Below are positions 42,793 to 51,718 of a stretch of DNA of 64,000 nt, piece after piece. The stretch is from Thermincola carboxydiphila (lineage in GTDB: Bacteria > Bacillota > Thermincolia > Thermincolales > UBA2595). How positions within the stretch are numbered: position 1 is the stretch's first letter; each line of letters opens with the position of its first letter. The notes under the pieces were generated by a model. It was not told where the DNA came from. It worked only from the letters and a program-made list of their open reading frames with translations, and did not search any database. The stretch covers positions 1 to 64,000 of the forward strand of contig JAENZJ010000006.1 in assembly GCA_016841325.1 (NCBI GenBank). Reading direction: 5' to 3'. Made by a program: the position numbers and the translations under genes.

Positions 42793-43230
42793 ATGAAAGA
42801 GGTAACCATATATACCGACGGGGCCTGTTCCCACAACCCGGGTCCGGGAGGCTGGGGTGCAGTCCTGATTTTTGGTTCCCATGAAAAGGAGATTTCGGGT
42901 TTTGAGCCCCGGACAACAAATAACCGGATGGAGCTGACTGCTGCAGTCAAGGCCCTTGAGGCCCTGAAGGAACCCTGCAGGGTCAGTTTATACAGTGACA
43001 GCGCCTATCTGGTGAATACCTTCAAACAAAACTGGCTGGAAAAATGGCAGCGTAATGGCTGGAAAACCAGCAACAAGGGTCCAGTGGAAAACCAGGACCT
43101 TTGGCAACAGCTGCTGGAACTCACCCGAATGCATGCTGTAGAATGGATAAAGGTTAAAGGCCATGCAGATAATGAGTACAATAACAGGTGTGACCGGCTG
43201 GCCAGGGATGAAATCAAAAAGCGGGCCTGA
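42793..43230 (+). CDS. rnhA: Ribonuclease HI
   Basis: 145 residues. Cleaves RNA in RNA-DNA hybrids. Catalytic acidic residues lie in IYTDGACSHNPGPGGWG, NNRMELTA, LYSDSAYLV and the final CDRLARDE; the basic handle region (EKWQRNGWKT) is present as in E. coli RNase HI. ATG 42793 follows AAGGAGCGGCTTC. Confidence 0.96.
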   Translation: MKEVTIYTDGACSHNPGPGGWGAVLIFGSHEKEISGFEPRTTNNRMELTAAVKALEALKEPCRVSLYSDSAYLVNTFKQNWLEKWQRNGWKTSNKGPVENQDLWQQLLELTRMHAVEWIKVKGHADNEYNNRCDRLARDEIKKRA

Positions 43231-43245
43231 TTAACCCGCTCACTG

Positions 43246-43479
43246 CTAGTGAATAAGTTTATCAATCTTATTCCGGTCAAAACCGATAACGGTTTCTCCG
43301 TTGATGACCAGTGTCGGCACAGCCATACTGCCGGTTTTTTCGGACATTTCCTGCCTGGCCCTGGCATCTGTGGCCACATCAAAATCCCTGTAATCAACAC
43401 CTTTACGTGAAAGATACTCTTTCACCTGATGACATGCAGGTCAGGTTTTAGTTGTGTACATGATTACTTCATTTGCCAT
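43246..43479 (-). CDS. Selenocysteine glutaredoxin-like protein (UGA at redox site)
   Basis: 77 residues if TGA at 43441-43443 is read as selenocysteine. The N-terminus MANEVIMYTTKT is followed by UGA, then PACHQVKEYLSRKGVDYRDF, so the normal CPxC becomes UPAC. The rest is a full glutaredoxin/NrdH-like fold with AVPTLVINGETVIGFDR. Good ribosome site GGGAAGGGG before ATG 43479. A 7-bp hairpin begins 15 bases after the UGA, the right place for a bacterial SECIS. It was broken into pieces in the ORF track. Convergent with rnhA. Confidence 0.85.
43407..43425 (-). promoter_or_regulatory. Candidate SECIS hairpin
   Basis: On the coding strand, GTGAAAG-AGTAT-CTTTCAC begins 15 bases after the in-frame UGA. 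A second small stem (ACCTGA with TCAGGT) encloses the UGA itself. Distance and size suit SelB-dependent recoding; the loop sequence would need testing against SECIS models. Confidence 0.6.
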
Positions 43480-43808
43480 CCGCAAAACCCCTTCCCTTTT
43501 AGTAATAATCTTTATATTTCCCGGATACTCCGGCAGCTATACGGCAGGACGTTTCCAAAATACCGAAATGTACGGAAGGTATGCATAAGTTTCAAGATTA
43601 TGGTCAAATTATGAAAATAAAGGAAAAGTGAAAATTTCGACTTAATAGTTAGAAAATGGCGAAGGAATTTGAAATGTATTTGTAGAATATCTTATTTCAC
43701 AATTAAATAAAGTATTTTTAGGGCAGCAGGGTTTTTTACACAGGCAGGCTGCGACAGGCCTGTCAAAGCTTTTGTTGGTACTATATAACTAATCGGGGGG
43801 CGTAGATA
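43480..43808 (+). other. Intergenic region before fusA2-like gene
   Basis: About 330 bases without a convincing gene. Holds a Spo0A-like motif on the minus strand (AGTCGAAAT at about 43633), a related TTTGTAGAATAT at 43680, an A/T-rich stretch that could hold the promoter, and a small inverted repeat GACAGGCCTGTC at about 43753. No RNA family recognised. Confidence 0.4.
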
Positions 43809-45836
43809 TTGAAAAGCTATCAGACGAGTCAACTGAGAAACATCGGGATTTTTGCCCATGGTGGCGCAGGTAAGACTTCGCTGGTGGAATCGATGCTGTT
43901 CAACACTGGAGCCATAAACAGACTAGGCAGAGTAGAAGACGGTACAACAACTTCAGACTACCACCCGGAAGAAATCAAAAAACAGGTTACCATTCACACC
44001 TCACTCGTTCCCTGCGAGTGGAACAATGTCAAACTCAATTTGCTGGATTCACCGGGATTTTCCGACTTTATCGGTGACGTACAAGGTGTCCTCAGGGTAG
44101 TTGATAATGCCCTGTTTATGGTTTGTGCGGTTGCAGGAGTGGAGGTCCAGACGGAACTTATCTGGGATATGGCAAATGAGGCCGGGCTTCCCAAGGTGAT
44201 TTTCATCAACAAGATGGACCGCGAAAATGCCAATTTTGAAAAGGTATTGGGAGAAATAGAACAACAGCTGCCAGGCAGCTTTGTACCGGTTCAGATTCCC
44301 ATCGGGGCAGCGGAGACCTTTAGTGGATATGTTGATGTAATCGCCCAGAAGGCCTATTCTTACAAAGATAAGGGTGAGCTCAGCGAGATTCCTGTCCCTG
44401 ACGATCTGGCAGATGCTCTGGAGGTTTACCGGGAAAAGCTGGTGGAAAGCTCTGCCGAGATGGATGACGAGGCCTTGGAGAAGTACCTTAACGGTGATGA
44501 ACTAACTGAAGAAGAGATAATAAACGGTCTCAAGGCCGGAATCAGGGAAGGCAAAGTTGTACCGATACTCTGCGGTTCAGCTACCAAAAACCTTGGTGTA
44601 AAACAGTTAATGGATTTCATGGCCGAGTTTTACAGGGTTCCCGAGGACAAATCCGGTGAACCTCTCTCAGCCCTTGTGTTTAAAACTCTTGTGGACCCAT
44701 TTGTGGGCAAGATGAATTTTGTCCGGGTATTTTCCGGCACCCTGAAGGCAGATACCCCATTATACAATGTAACCAAAGAAAAAGCGGAAAAAATAGGGCA
44801 GGTACTTTATGTCAGGGGCAAACACCAGGAAAATACCACTCAGGTTCCATGTGGTGACATTGCGGTTCTGGTCAAATTACAGGACACCAATACCAATGAC
44901 AGCCTGGGTGTCAAGGAAAAACCGGTTAAACTGGATCCTGTAGTATTCCCTGTGCCGACATTTACAGTGGCTATTGAGCCCAAGTCAAAAGGCGATGAGG
45001 ATAAGCTGGGAAATGCCATCAGCAGGACCCTTGAAGAAGACCCGGTCCTGAAGGTGGAGAAAAATGTGGAAACACACCAGACGCTGCTTACAGGTATGGG
45101 TGAGATGCACCTGGATATTACCCTGGACAAATTAAAGCGGAAGTTCGGTGTTGACATAATTACCAAGGATGTAAGGGTTCCTTACCGGGAGACCATCAGG
45201 GGCACGGTTAAGGTGGAAGGCAAACATAAGAAACAGACCGGCGGACATGGCCAGTACGGTCACTGTTGGTTAAGAATTGAGCCGCTGGCTGAGGGTGACT
45301 TTGAGTTCGGTGAAGAGATATTTGGCGGTTCAGTCCCCAGGCAGTATATACCGGCAGTTGAGAAGGGTGTCCGGGAAGCTATGGCCGACGGTGTTATTGC
45401 CGGGTATCCTGTCACTAATGTCAAAGTCGTGGTTTATGACGGGTCATACCATAATGTTGACTCATCAGAAATGGCCTTCAAGATTGCTGCCGCACAGGCA
45501 TTTAAAAAGGGTGCCCAACAGGCCAAACCCACACTCCTGGAGCCAATTGCAGATGTTGAGGTAAAGGTCCCGGAAAACTATACCGGTGATATCATCAGTG
45601 ACTTCAACACCAAGCGCGGTCGTATTCAGGGAATGGAGCCGGGTGAGAAACTGACAACAATTAAGGCCCAAGTTCCCATGTCCGAGATGTACCGTTATGC
45701 TATTGACCTGAAGTCAATGACCCAGGGCAGGGGTTCATTTATCATGGAATTCTCCCATTACGAGGAGGTTCCGGCTCAGCTGGCAGATAAGATTGTGGAA
45801 AAGGCCAGGGCAGAGAAAGAAGCGGCAGAAAAATAG
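43809..45836 (+). CDS. EF-G-like translational GTPase (EF-G2 / FusA2 type)
   Basis: 675 residues with all five EF-G domains. G1 reads AHGGAGKTSL rather than the AHIDAGKTT of canonical EF-G; G3 LDSPGFSDF and G4 NKMD are present. This GG-AGKT variant and the shortened effector region mark the EF-G2 paralogue group, which usually does not replace EF-G in elongation. Domain IV begins at KKQTGGHGQYGHCW. TTG start after GGGGGG. The main fusA is expected elsewhere. Confidence 0.9.
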   Translation: MKSYQTSQLRNIGIFAHGGAGKTSLVESMLFNTGAINRLGRVEDGTTTSDYHPEEIKKQVTIHTSLVPCEWNNVKLNLLDSPGFSDFIGDVQGVLRVVDNALFMVCAVAGVEVQTELIWDMANEAGLPKVIFINKMDRENANFEKVLGEIEQQLPGSFVPVQIPIGAAETFSGYVDVIAQKAYSYKDKGELSEIPVPDDLADALEVYREKLVESSAEMDDEALEKYLNGDELTEEEIINGLKAGIREGKVVPILCGSATKNLGVKQLMDFMAEFYRVPEDKSGEPLSALVFKTLVDPFVGKMNFVRVFSGTLKADTPLYNVTKEKAEKIGQVLYVRGKHQENTTQVPCGDIAVLVKLQDTNTNDSLGVKEKPVKLDPVVFPVPTFTVAIEPKSKGDEDKLGNAISRTLEEDPVLKVEKNVETHQTLLTGMGEMHLDITLDKLKRKFGVDIITKDVRVPYRETIRGTVKVEGKHKKQTGGHGQYGHCWLRIEPLAEGDFEFGEEIFGGSVPRQYIPAVEKGVREAMADGVIAGYPVTNVKVVVYDGSYHNVDSSEMAFKIAAAQAFKKGAQQAKPTLLEPIADVEVKVPENYTGDIISDFNTKRGRIQGMEPGEKLTTIKAQVPMSEMYRYAIDLKSMTQGRGSFIMEFSHYEEVPAQLADKIVEKARAEKEAAEK

Positions 45837-45852
45837 AAAACTGACAGTCCTA

Positions 45853-45909
45853 AACGGACCGGGACTTCTGTGTACTATATTACACAGGCGTTCGGGTCCG
45901 TTAATTTTT
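45853..45909 (+). terminator. Hairpin terminator after EF-G2
   Basis: Outer stem AACGGACC / GGTCCGTT and inner CTGTGTA / TACACAG, followed by AATTTTT. Confidence 0.8.
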
Positions 45910-46032
45910 GACAGGCTCAGGGCGTAACCGGCCAGCAATAAGGCGAAATCTACCGATGTTAAAGTCTTGAGCGAAAAAAGACGATTGATATGGTGAGAGG
46001 CTTATCTGAGGTTGAAAAAGGGGCTGATAGCC

Positions 46033-46401
46033 ATGAAACAAAATAAGGAAGACATAATTATATTGATGGCTGTAATAGGAATCATCATCTCTATAATAGG
46101 TTTCACTTATCTGATCCGGGAATTTAGGCCCCCTTCAGGGTCAGGTTCCGACAGCCCGGACACAGCCCCGGAAACGTACTATGAAATTTCGCAGGGTCAG
46201 GATACGGAAGGACCGGAAAAGAGTGAAACAGCCCTTACCCCGGCAAAAGTAAGGCTCCTTATTGATGCCATAATGGCAGCAGGGCTGTTAGGCGGACTAT
46301 CCCTCATTTTACGGGGAAAGGTTAATTATGTGTTTATCATTGTGGCTGTCGGGATTATTACGGTTTTAATTGACCTGTACCTGAGAAGACTTTTTGGATA
46401 A
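46033..46401 (+). CDS. Hypothetical membrane protein, three helices
   Basis: 122 residues from ATG 46033 (AAAAAGGGG about 10 bases upstream); the track start TTG 46012 lacks a good site. One N-terminal helix, a Pro/Ser/Asp/Glu-rich loop of about 45 residues, and two C-terminal helices. No family recognised. It lies alone between EF-G2 and the acyl-CoA synthetase. Confidence 0.6.
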   Translation: MKQNKEDIIILMAVIGIIISIIGFTYLIREFRPPSGSGSDSPDTAPETYYEISQGQDTEGPEKSETALTPAKVRLLIDAIMAAGLLGGLSLILRGKVNYVFIIVAVGIITVLIDLYLRRLFG

Positions 46402-46571
46402 CAGGTATACTTATTGAATTGTTTTTGTGCAATGAATTCTCATTTGAAGGAATTTTTTGCTGTGAGTAGAATATGTCTGTAATGCTGGACATTGTAAGAT
46501 GCGTTTGGGGGCGCAGGCTTAAAAGACAAAATGTTCAGAATGTTTTGTTATCACGGGGGAGGGTAACAATT

Positions 46572-48263
46572 ATGGAGGGAGTTATCAGTAGGATTCCTGG
46601 AGGTAAAAATCTCCGGGACTATGAGGAGGCCTGCAGGACGTTCAGTTTTCGGGAAGCAGCTGCAGAGCTGTATGGCAATCGCCCCGGTCCGGTCAACATT
46701 GCATATCTGGCCGTAGACCGCCAGGTCACGGAAAAGGGGCTCAGGGACAAAACAGCCCTGTTTTTTGAGTCTGGGGACAGGGAAGAGAAGTATACATTTG
46801 CCCAGATGGCGGCGTATTCCAACAAATTTGCTAATGTTTTGAAAAAACACGGTATCGGTAAGACAGACCGGGTAGGGATATTTATGCCCAGGTGTCCAGA
46901 ATTGTACATAAGTTTCCTGGGTATTGTAAAGAGAGGGGCTTTAGCAGTTCCGCTATTTGAGGCTTTTATGGAAGATGCTGTTTTTGACAGGCTGAGAGAC
47001 AGCGGAGCCAAAGCCATTATTACTACTCCGGAACTGAGGAAACGGATCCCGGCAAATAAATTGCCTGACCTGAAACATGTATTTGTTGTCGGTGGGTGTG
47101 GAACCCTAAAAAAAGGAGATATTCAGTGGCATAACGAGATGGCTGAAGCTTCCAGGGAATATGAAGTCACCCGGGCAGGCCCCGAAGACCCTTACCTGCT
47201 GCTTTATGCTTCGGGTGCGGAAGGCAGTCCCAAAGGGATACTACATGCCCACAGGGGTGCAGTTGGTATTTATATTACTGCCAAATGGGTCCACGACCTT
47301 TGCCAGGATGACATTTACTGGTGTACGGCAGACCCGGGCTGGATAACCGGAATTGCCTATGGCTTTCTGGGACCATGGATGCATGGGGTCTCTGTAGTGA
47401 TAAGGGGCGGACGGTTTGATGCGGAAGACTGGTTTAAAACCCTCAGTAAATATAAAGTAACCGTATGGTATAGTGCTCCTACGGCTTTCAGGATGATGAT
47501 CAGGGGCGGTCCCGGGCTGCATGCCAGGTATCCTCTTTACCTGAGGCACATCCTGAGTGTCGGTGAGCCGCTGACCGGAGAAGTACTTGAATGGAGCCTC
47601 AGGGAACTGGGACAGCCAATATACGATACCTGGTGGATGAGTGAAACAGGAATGAACCTCATCTGTAATTACCGCTGCCTGCCCTTGAAGGTCGGCTCAA
47701 TCGGAAAGCCTTTTCCCGGAGTACGGGCAGCAGTCATCGATGATGAGGGGAATGAACTTCCGCCTAATCAGATCGGGAATCTTGCCATTGAAGCCGGATG
47801 GCCGGCAATGTTTACCGGGGTTTGGAACAATCACGAGGAGTATTATAATTACTTCAGACATTACCCGTGGTTCACCACAGGGGATGCCGCTTATTATGAC
47901 AGAGACGGGTATTTCTTTTTCCAGGGCCGGGTTGATGGTGTTATTAATACTGCCGGTGAAAGAGTAGGCCCAAATGAAGTGGAAAACAGGCTCCTGCAGC
48001 ACCCGGCCGTTACTGATGCCGGTGTTGTGGGGAAACCGGACTCCCTCAGGGGCGAAATAGTAAAGGCATACATAAGGCTTGATGAGTCTTATAACTGGAC
48101 CAAGGAACTGGCTGATGATATCAGAAACTTTGTTAAGCAGGGGCTGGCAGCCCATGCTGCTCCAAGGGAAATTGAGCCCCGCGGGTTTATCCCCAAAGAC
48201 AGGGAAGGACGGAATAACCGCAGGGTTCTAAGGGAGTGGGCTCTGGGACTTGACCATAAATGA
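46572..48263 (+). CDS. Acetyl-CoA-synthetase-like AMP-binding protein with altered catalytic motifs
   Basis: 563 residues from ATG 46572 (GGGGGAGGG upstream). Adenylate-forming fold, closest in appearance to acetyl-CoA synthetases (WCTADPGWITG, YDTWWMSETG, TTGDAAYYDRDGYFFFQGR). Two key motifs deviate. The P-loop YTSGTTGKPKG reads YASGAEGSPKG, losing the Thr residues. The C-terminal PKTRSGK reads PKDREGR, so the catalytic lysine of the adenylation step is Arg. It may be inactive, regulatory, or use another acyl donor. CooC follows 126 bases downstream. Confidence 0.85.
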   Translation: MEGVISRIPGGKNLRDYEEACRTFSFREAAAELYGNRPGPVNIAYLAVDRQVTEKGLRDKTALFFESGDREEKYTFAQMAAYSNKFANVLKKHGIGKTDRVGIFMPRCPELYISFLGIVKRGALAVPLFEAFMEDAVFDRLRDSGAKAIITTPELRKRIPANKLPDLKHVFVVGGCGTLKKGDIQWHNEMAEASREYEVTRAGPEDPYLLLYASGAEGSPKGILHAHRGAVGIYITAKWVHDLCQDDIYWCTADPGWITGIAYGFLGPWMHGVSVVIRGGRFDAEDWFKTLSKYKVTVWYSAPTAFRMMIRGGPGLHARYPLYLRHILSVGEPLTGEVLEWSLRELGQPIYDTWWMSETGMNLICNYRCLPLKVGSIGKPFPGVRAAVIDDEGNELPPNQIGNLAIEAGWPAMFTGVWNNHEEYYNYFRHYPWFTTGDAAYYDRDGYFFFQGRVDGVINTAGERVGPNEVENRLLQHPAVTDAGVVGKPDSLRGEIVKAYIRLDESYNWTKELADDIRNFVKQGLAAHAAPREIEPRGFIPKDREGRNNRRVLREWALGLDHK

Positions 48264-48389
48264 AATCCGAGTACCAGACTACAAATGACTGCAGGGCTTG
48301 ACCGCTAATAGGCTTTTGGTATATCATAGAAATATCTATAACAGAGAAAATTCAGAAAAATCGTAAATTATATCCGGAGGTGTAAGAGA

Positions 48390-49142
48390 ATGGGTTCAAA
48401 AATGATTGCAGTTGCAGGAAAAGGCGGTACCGGTAAAACAACGTTCACTGCCTTAGTATTAAGGGAATTGGTAAATACAAAAAAGGCTGCTATCCTTGCT
48501 GTTGATGCTGACCCAAATGCCAACCTTAATGAGGCCCTGGGTCTGGAAGTTGATAATACAATTGCGGAGGCAGTAGATTCAGTCAAGGCCAATGATGTGC
48601 CTGCTGGCATGACCAAGGAAGCGTTTATCGAGTGGAAGCTCAGCCAGTCTATGGTCGAAACCAAACATGTTGACCTGCTGGTTCTGGGTGTTCCCACAGG
48701 CCAGGGGTGTTATTGCTATCCTAATGACCTGCTGCGCCGGCACCTGGATACCCTGAGAGGGAATTATGATTATGTTGTTACTGATAATGAGGCGGGACTG
48801 GAGCACCTGAGCCGACAGACAGTTCAGGATATCGACCACTTCTTTATTATCAGTGATGCTTCAGCGCGCAGTATCCGGTCAGCCGGCAGGGTAAAGCAGA
48901 TTGTTGATACACTGCATACAAAGGTCCACAACATATATCTGGTTGTCACCAAGGTTATGGAAACCGGTATTGATGACCTTATGGGGGAAATTGAAGCTAC
49001 AGGTCTGCAACTGATAGGGACCATTCCTTATGACCCCGAAGTTGCTGAATATGACTTAAAGGGTAAGGCGCTGTACGAACTGCCGGAGAATTCCAAGGCA
49101 GTTATGGCAGTCAAGGAAATTGTTGCCAAAGCGGGACTTTAA
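48390..49142 (+). CDS. cooC: CooC-type nickel/CODH maturation ATPase
   Basis: 250 residues. MinD-like deviant Walker A AGKGGTGKTTF, DADPN and the CYCYPN segment that carries the CxC metal site of CooC dimers; VVTDNEAGLEHLSR is the conserved Walker B region. It inserts nickel into carbon monoxide dehydrogenase or acetyl-CoA synthase. ATG 48390 follows CCGGAGGTGTAAGAGA. CODH itself is not in the window. Confidence 0.92.
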   Translation: MGSKMIAVAGKGGTGKTTFTALVLRELVNTKKAAILAVDADPNANLNEALGLEVDNTIAEAVDSVKANDVPAGMTKEAFIEWKLSQSMVETKHVDLLVLGVPTGQGCYCYPNDLLRRHLDTLRGNYDYVVTDNEAGLEHLSRQTVQDIDHFFIISDASARSIRSAGRVKQIVDTLHTKVHNIYLVVTKVMETGIDDLMGEIEATGLQLIGTIPYDPEVAEYDLKGKALYELPENSKAVMAVKEIVAKAGL

Positions 49143-49151
49143 ATCAGGCAG

Positions 49152-49188
49152 CCCCGGTCCGTATTGCCATCGGACCGGGGTTGTTTTT
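49152..49188 (+). terminator. Rho-independent terminator after cooC
   Basis: Perfect 10-bp stem CCCCGGTCCG / CGGACCGGGG followed by TTGTTTTT. Confidence 0.88.
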
Positions 49189-49387
49189 CGCAGCCACCCT
49201 TTGTTGACAGGCGGATTAATTGGTAGTAAAATATAATCAAAAGAAAAAATAAGAAAATTCTAACAATTATACAAAAACTTACGGTTCCTAGAAATATATT
49301 TTTTCAAATTGAATGTGAAAAAAGTAACAATCTCCTAATAGCTGTAGCAGTTCCCTAAACTGGGTATTTTGGAAAAGTAAGCATCTG

Positions 49388-49480
49388 CCCCAGTTGGTAG
49401 ACAAATATTTTGTCTGTGACAAGCTAAAAAGAATTCTGACAGCCTCTGGGGCCATTTTATGGCATTCAGAGGTTTTGCCT
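49388..49480 (+). ncRNA. Candidate riboswitch/attenuator leader
   Basis: CCCCAG (about 49388) can pair with CTGGGG (about 49446), closing a domain with an inner hairpin AGACAAA / TTTGTCT. The closing strand overlaps CCTCTG, which can instead form a terminator-like hairpin CCTCTG-GCCAT / ATGGC-CAGAGG followed by TTTTGCCTTTT (49443-49480). Two exclusive folds ahead of a T-run is typical of a switch. It matches no riboswitch class I can recall. A second strong stem CACAGGGCGC / GCGCCCTGTG (49547-49569) precedes the ribosome site. Confidence 0.4.
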
Positions 49481-49587
49481 TTTCCGGGGGTGGTAAAAAG
49501 TAGTGAAGCGGACAACCAAATAAAGAGGAGTGTTGCCTGTGTGGTCCACAGGGCGCGGGGCGCCCTGTGAAATGGGAGGAATAGGCA

Positions 49588-50109
49588 ATGGGAAAACTTG
49601 ATATTACCTCAGCAAAGGAGCAGCGCAGAATCGCCAAATGGAGTGCTGTCATTTCTGTGGCGGTTGGTATGGTTACATTCCTGCTGGGACAGAAAGATCT
49701 TACGGTGGGACTCTTTATAAGCTGCTTCCTAATGGTACTGAATTATAAGGCCCTGAGCCTCGTTCCTTGGATTTACCAGAGATTCAGTTCCCCTGTGAGG
49801 GCAAAAGTGGCTGCATTTGTTTATTATTACCTGAGATTTTGGATAATTATTATTGTTATGTTTGTTACCATACCCAGGGGAGGATATGCCTTTGCCCTGG
49901 GATGTCTAATAGGATTCCTGATTCCTAAAATAGCCCTGGGCGCCATTTTGCTTTACGGCGGCAGTCATGACTGGTGGCTGGAATGTACCGGCCCGGCAAG
50001 AGCACCGGAAAAAGAGCTGACCGCTTTGGAAAAAGAATTACAGCAGGGGAATCCCTTTGAATTTAATATGGTTGACTTTGAATGGAAATCCCATAACCAG
50101 AAGAAATAA
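49588..50109 (+). CDS. Membrane protein, AtpI-like appearance
   Basis: 173 residues with four helices (about 18-36, 40-58, 70-92 and 97-120) and a charged C-terminal tail. The helix pattern and the early AKWSAVISVAVGMVTFLLGQKDLTVGLFISCFLMVLNY resemble ATP synthase subunit I-like proteins, but the match is loose. No ATP synthase genes are near. Good ribosome site GGGAGGAATAGGCA. Expression may depend on the structured leader upstream. Confidence 0.55.
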   Translation: MGKLDITSAKEQRRIAKWSAVISVAVGMVTFLLGQKDLTVGLFISCFLMVLNYKALSLVPWIYQRFSSPVRAKVAAFVYYYLRFWIIIIVMFVTIPRGGYAFALGCLIGFLIPKIALGAILLYGGSHDWWLECTGPARAPEKELTALEKELQQGNPFEFNMVDFEWKSHNQKK

Positions 50110-50167
50110 CGGGCATACTATTCCTGCACAGATGAAAATTTCAGCAATATTCTTAGGAGGCAGGATA

Positions 50168-50413
50168 ATGGCAGATCAAAAGAAGGCCCAAAATGAAATC
50201 CAAAAACAAATAAAAGACTCAGCCGGTATGAAGCAGGGGCTAAGGGCAGAAAAGGAAGATGACTCCGACTATAAGGCCCAGGTCCCTCCGGAGTTTGTGC
50301 CCACTGAACTCGGCTCAGCGGTTTTTGCCAGTATTGAGGGCAGCCCTGCTGATGAAGAATTTCTAATCGAGGATAAAGACAGCAGTGATGATATTGAAGA
50401 CGGAAGTAAATAA
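50168..50413 (+). CDS. Small acidic hypothetical protein
   Basis: 81 residues from ATG 50168 (TAGGAGGCAGGATA upstream). Strongly acidic, Gln/Lys/Glu-rich at the start and Asp/Ser-rich at the end, no helix for membrane insertion and no cysteine; probably disordered. Its end overlaps the splB start by 26 bases. A role in the spore is possible from context only. Confidence 0.6.
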   Translation: MADQKKAQNEIQKQIKDSAGMKQGLRAEKEDDSDYKAQVPPEFVPTELGSAVFASIEGSPADEEFLIEDKDSSDDIEDGSK

Positions 50414-51437
50414 AGGAGCATTTCCGTTTATACCACGGAGGGCTTATTTTGAGAAAGAGGCCTTGGATTACCCGATGGGAAAAGATATCCACCGGGTGTT
50501 GGAAGAGATGGGAGTGGAAATAAAACTTGCCGGGTCCCACAACCGAATCACCGGGATACCCGGTAATACACCCCGGGAAGCATATCAGGAGGGTAAAAAT
50601 ACTATGGTTGTGGGTGTCAGGAGGACACTTGATTTTCAGACCTGCAAGCCCTCGGCGCATTTTCAGCTGCCCCTTGCAACCAGCTGTCCCGGGATGTGCC
50701 AATACTGTTACCTGAACACGACACTGGGCCGAAAACCTTATATCAGGGTTTATGTTAATGTAGATGAAATACTGGACAAAGCCGGGCAGTATATTGATTC
50801 CAGGCTGCCGGAAGTTACAGTCTTTGAGGGTGCGGCCACATCGGACCCGCTTCCCGTGGAACCTTACACCGGAGCCCTGGCGAAGGCAATAGAATTTTTC
50901 GGGGCCCGGGAAATGGGCAGGTTCAGGTTTGTCACAAAATTCACCAATGTTGACAACCTGCTGCAGCTCAAACATGGGGGTCATACCAGGTTCAGGTTCA
51001 GCATTAATACTGCCCCGGTGATTGACCGGTATGAGCGGAGGACCCCGAGGCTGTCTCAGCGCCTTGATGCTGCGCAAAAGGTGTTTCAGGCGGGTTATCC
51101 GACAGGGTTTATTGTGGCTCCGGTAATTGAGTATGAGGACTGGCAGGAGGATTACCGGGCAGTGTTTTTTGAGCTGGGCAAGCGTTTCGGCTCCGGAGAA
51201 AAGCTTACTCTCGAATTGATTACCCATCGCTTTACCAAAAGGGCTAAGAACAACATCCTGGATATTTTCCCTGAGACGACTCTGCCAATGGAGGAAGAGG
51301 ACCGCAAATTCAAGTACGGTCAGTTCGGTTATGGAAAATACATTTATCCCCCTGAGAAAATGGAAGAAATGAAAACCCTTTTACATGATATGGTGGCAGA
51401 AAATATCCCCCTGGCCAAAGTAGAATACTTTGTTTAA
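50388..51437 (+). CDS. splB: Spore photoproduct lyase
   Basis: 349 residues. Radical SAM enzyme that reverses the UV photoproduct 5-thyminyl-5,6-dihydrothymine in spores. Visible: FIPRRAYFEKEALDYPMG at the start, radical SAM site TSCPGMCQYCYL (CxxxCxxC), FEGAATSDPLPVEP, FVTKFTNVDNLL, INTAPVIDRYERRTP. Start ATG 50388 or GTG 50385; both overlap the preceding gene and have weak ribosome sites. Confidence 0.95.
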   Translation: MILKTEVNKGAFPFIPRRAYFEKEALDYPMGKDIHRVLEEMGVEIKLAGSHNRITGIPGNTPREAYQEGKNTMVVGVRRTLDFQTCKPSAHFQLPLATSCPGMCQYCYLNTTLGRKPYIRVYVNVDEILDKAGQYIDSRLPEVTVFEGAATSDPLPVEPYTGALAKAIEFFGAREMGRFRFVTKFTNVDNLLQLKHGGHTRFRFSINTAPVIDRYERRTPRLSQRLDAAQKVFQAGYPTGFIVAPVIEYEDWQEDYRAVFFELGKRFGSGEKLTLELITHRFTKRAKNNILDIFPETTLPMEEEDRKFKYGQFGYGKYIYPPEKMEEMKTLLHDMVAENIPLAKVEYFV

Positions 51438-51468
51438 CTGTTGGCTGCGGAAGTAACTGTTGCATGTG

Positions 51469-51524
51469 GTAAGGTGTTGTACAAAGATTTTTTCTTGTAC
51501 TGGCGCTGTCATAAGTCTTGCTGC
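51469..51524. repeat. Partial copy of the 20722 palindromic element
   Basis: GGTAAGGTGTTGTAC, then TTTTTTCTTG, ACTGGCGCTGTCATAAG and TCTTGCTGCA follow the same order and spacing as the left half of the 20722-20836 palindrome with scattered differences. The right half is not preserved. Confidence 0.6.
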
Positions 51525-51571
51525 AAATCAACGGCAATAAGGCAGTGAGTCCCCGAATGTCTGAAGATGGC

Positions 51572-51617
51572 GAAGACCGCCTCTCGTTTTGACTTGTCAA
51601 AACGAGAGGCGGTCTTC
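51572..51617. terminator. Very strong hairpin terminator
   Basis: A perfect 22-bp stem starting GAAGACCGCCTCTCG with a TT loop, after the splB end and the repeat fragment. Confidence 0.8.
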
Positions 51618-51668
51618 TTATGAAAAAGGCCCAATGATTTTCCACTCCTGCAAAGGAGTTTCTTAATT

Positions 51669-51677
51669 TTTGTCGAA
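51669..51677 (+). promoter_or_regulatory. Spo0A box candidate
   Basis: TTTGTCGAA matches the 0A-box core TGTCGAA. It lies 42 bases before the S-layer-type gene. Confidence 0.55.
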
Positions 51678-51718
51678 ATATGGGAAAATATAGGACTAAT
51701 ATTCAGGGGGGGCCTTAA

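Noticed and set aside
43005-43400. 131-residue minus-strand ORF opposite rnhA
   Set aside because: Frame shadow of rnhA and of the selenoprotein gene; the glutaredoxin reading frame is different and clearly coding.
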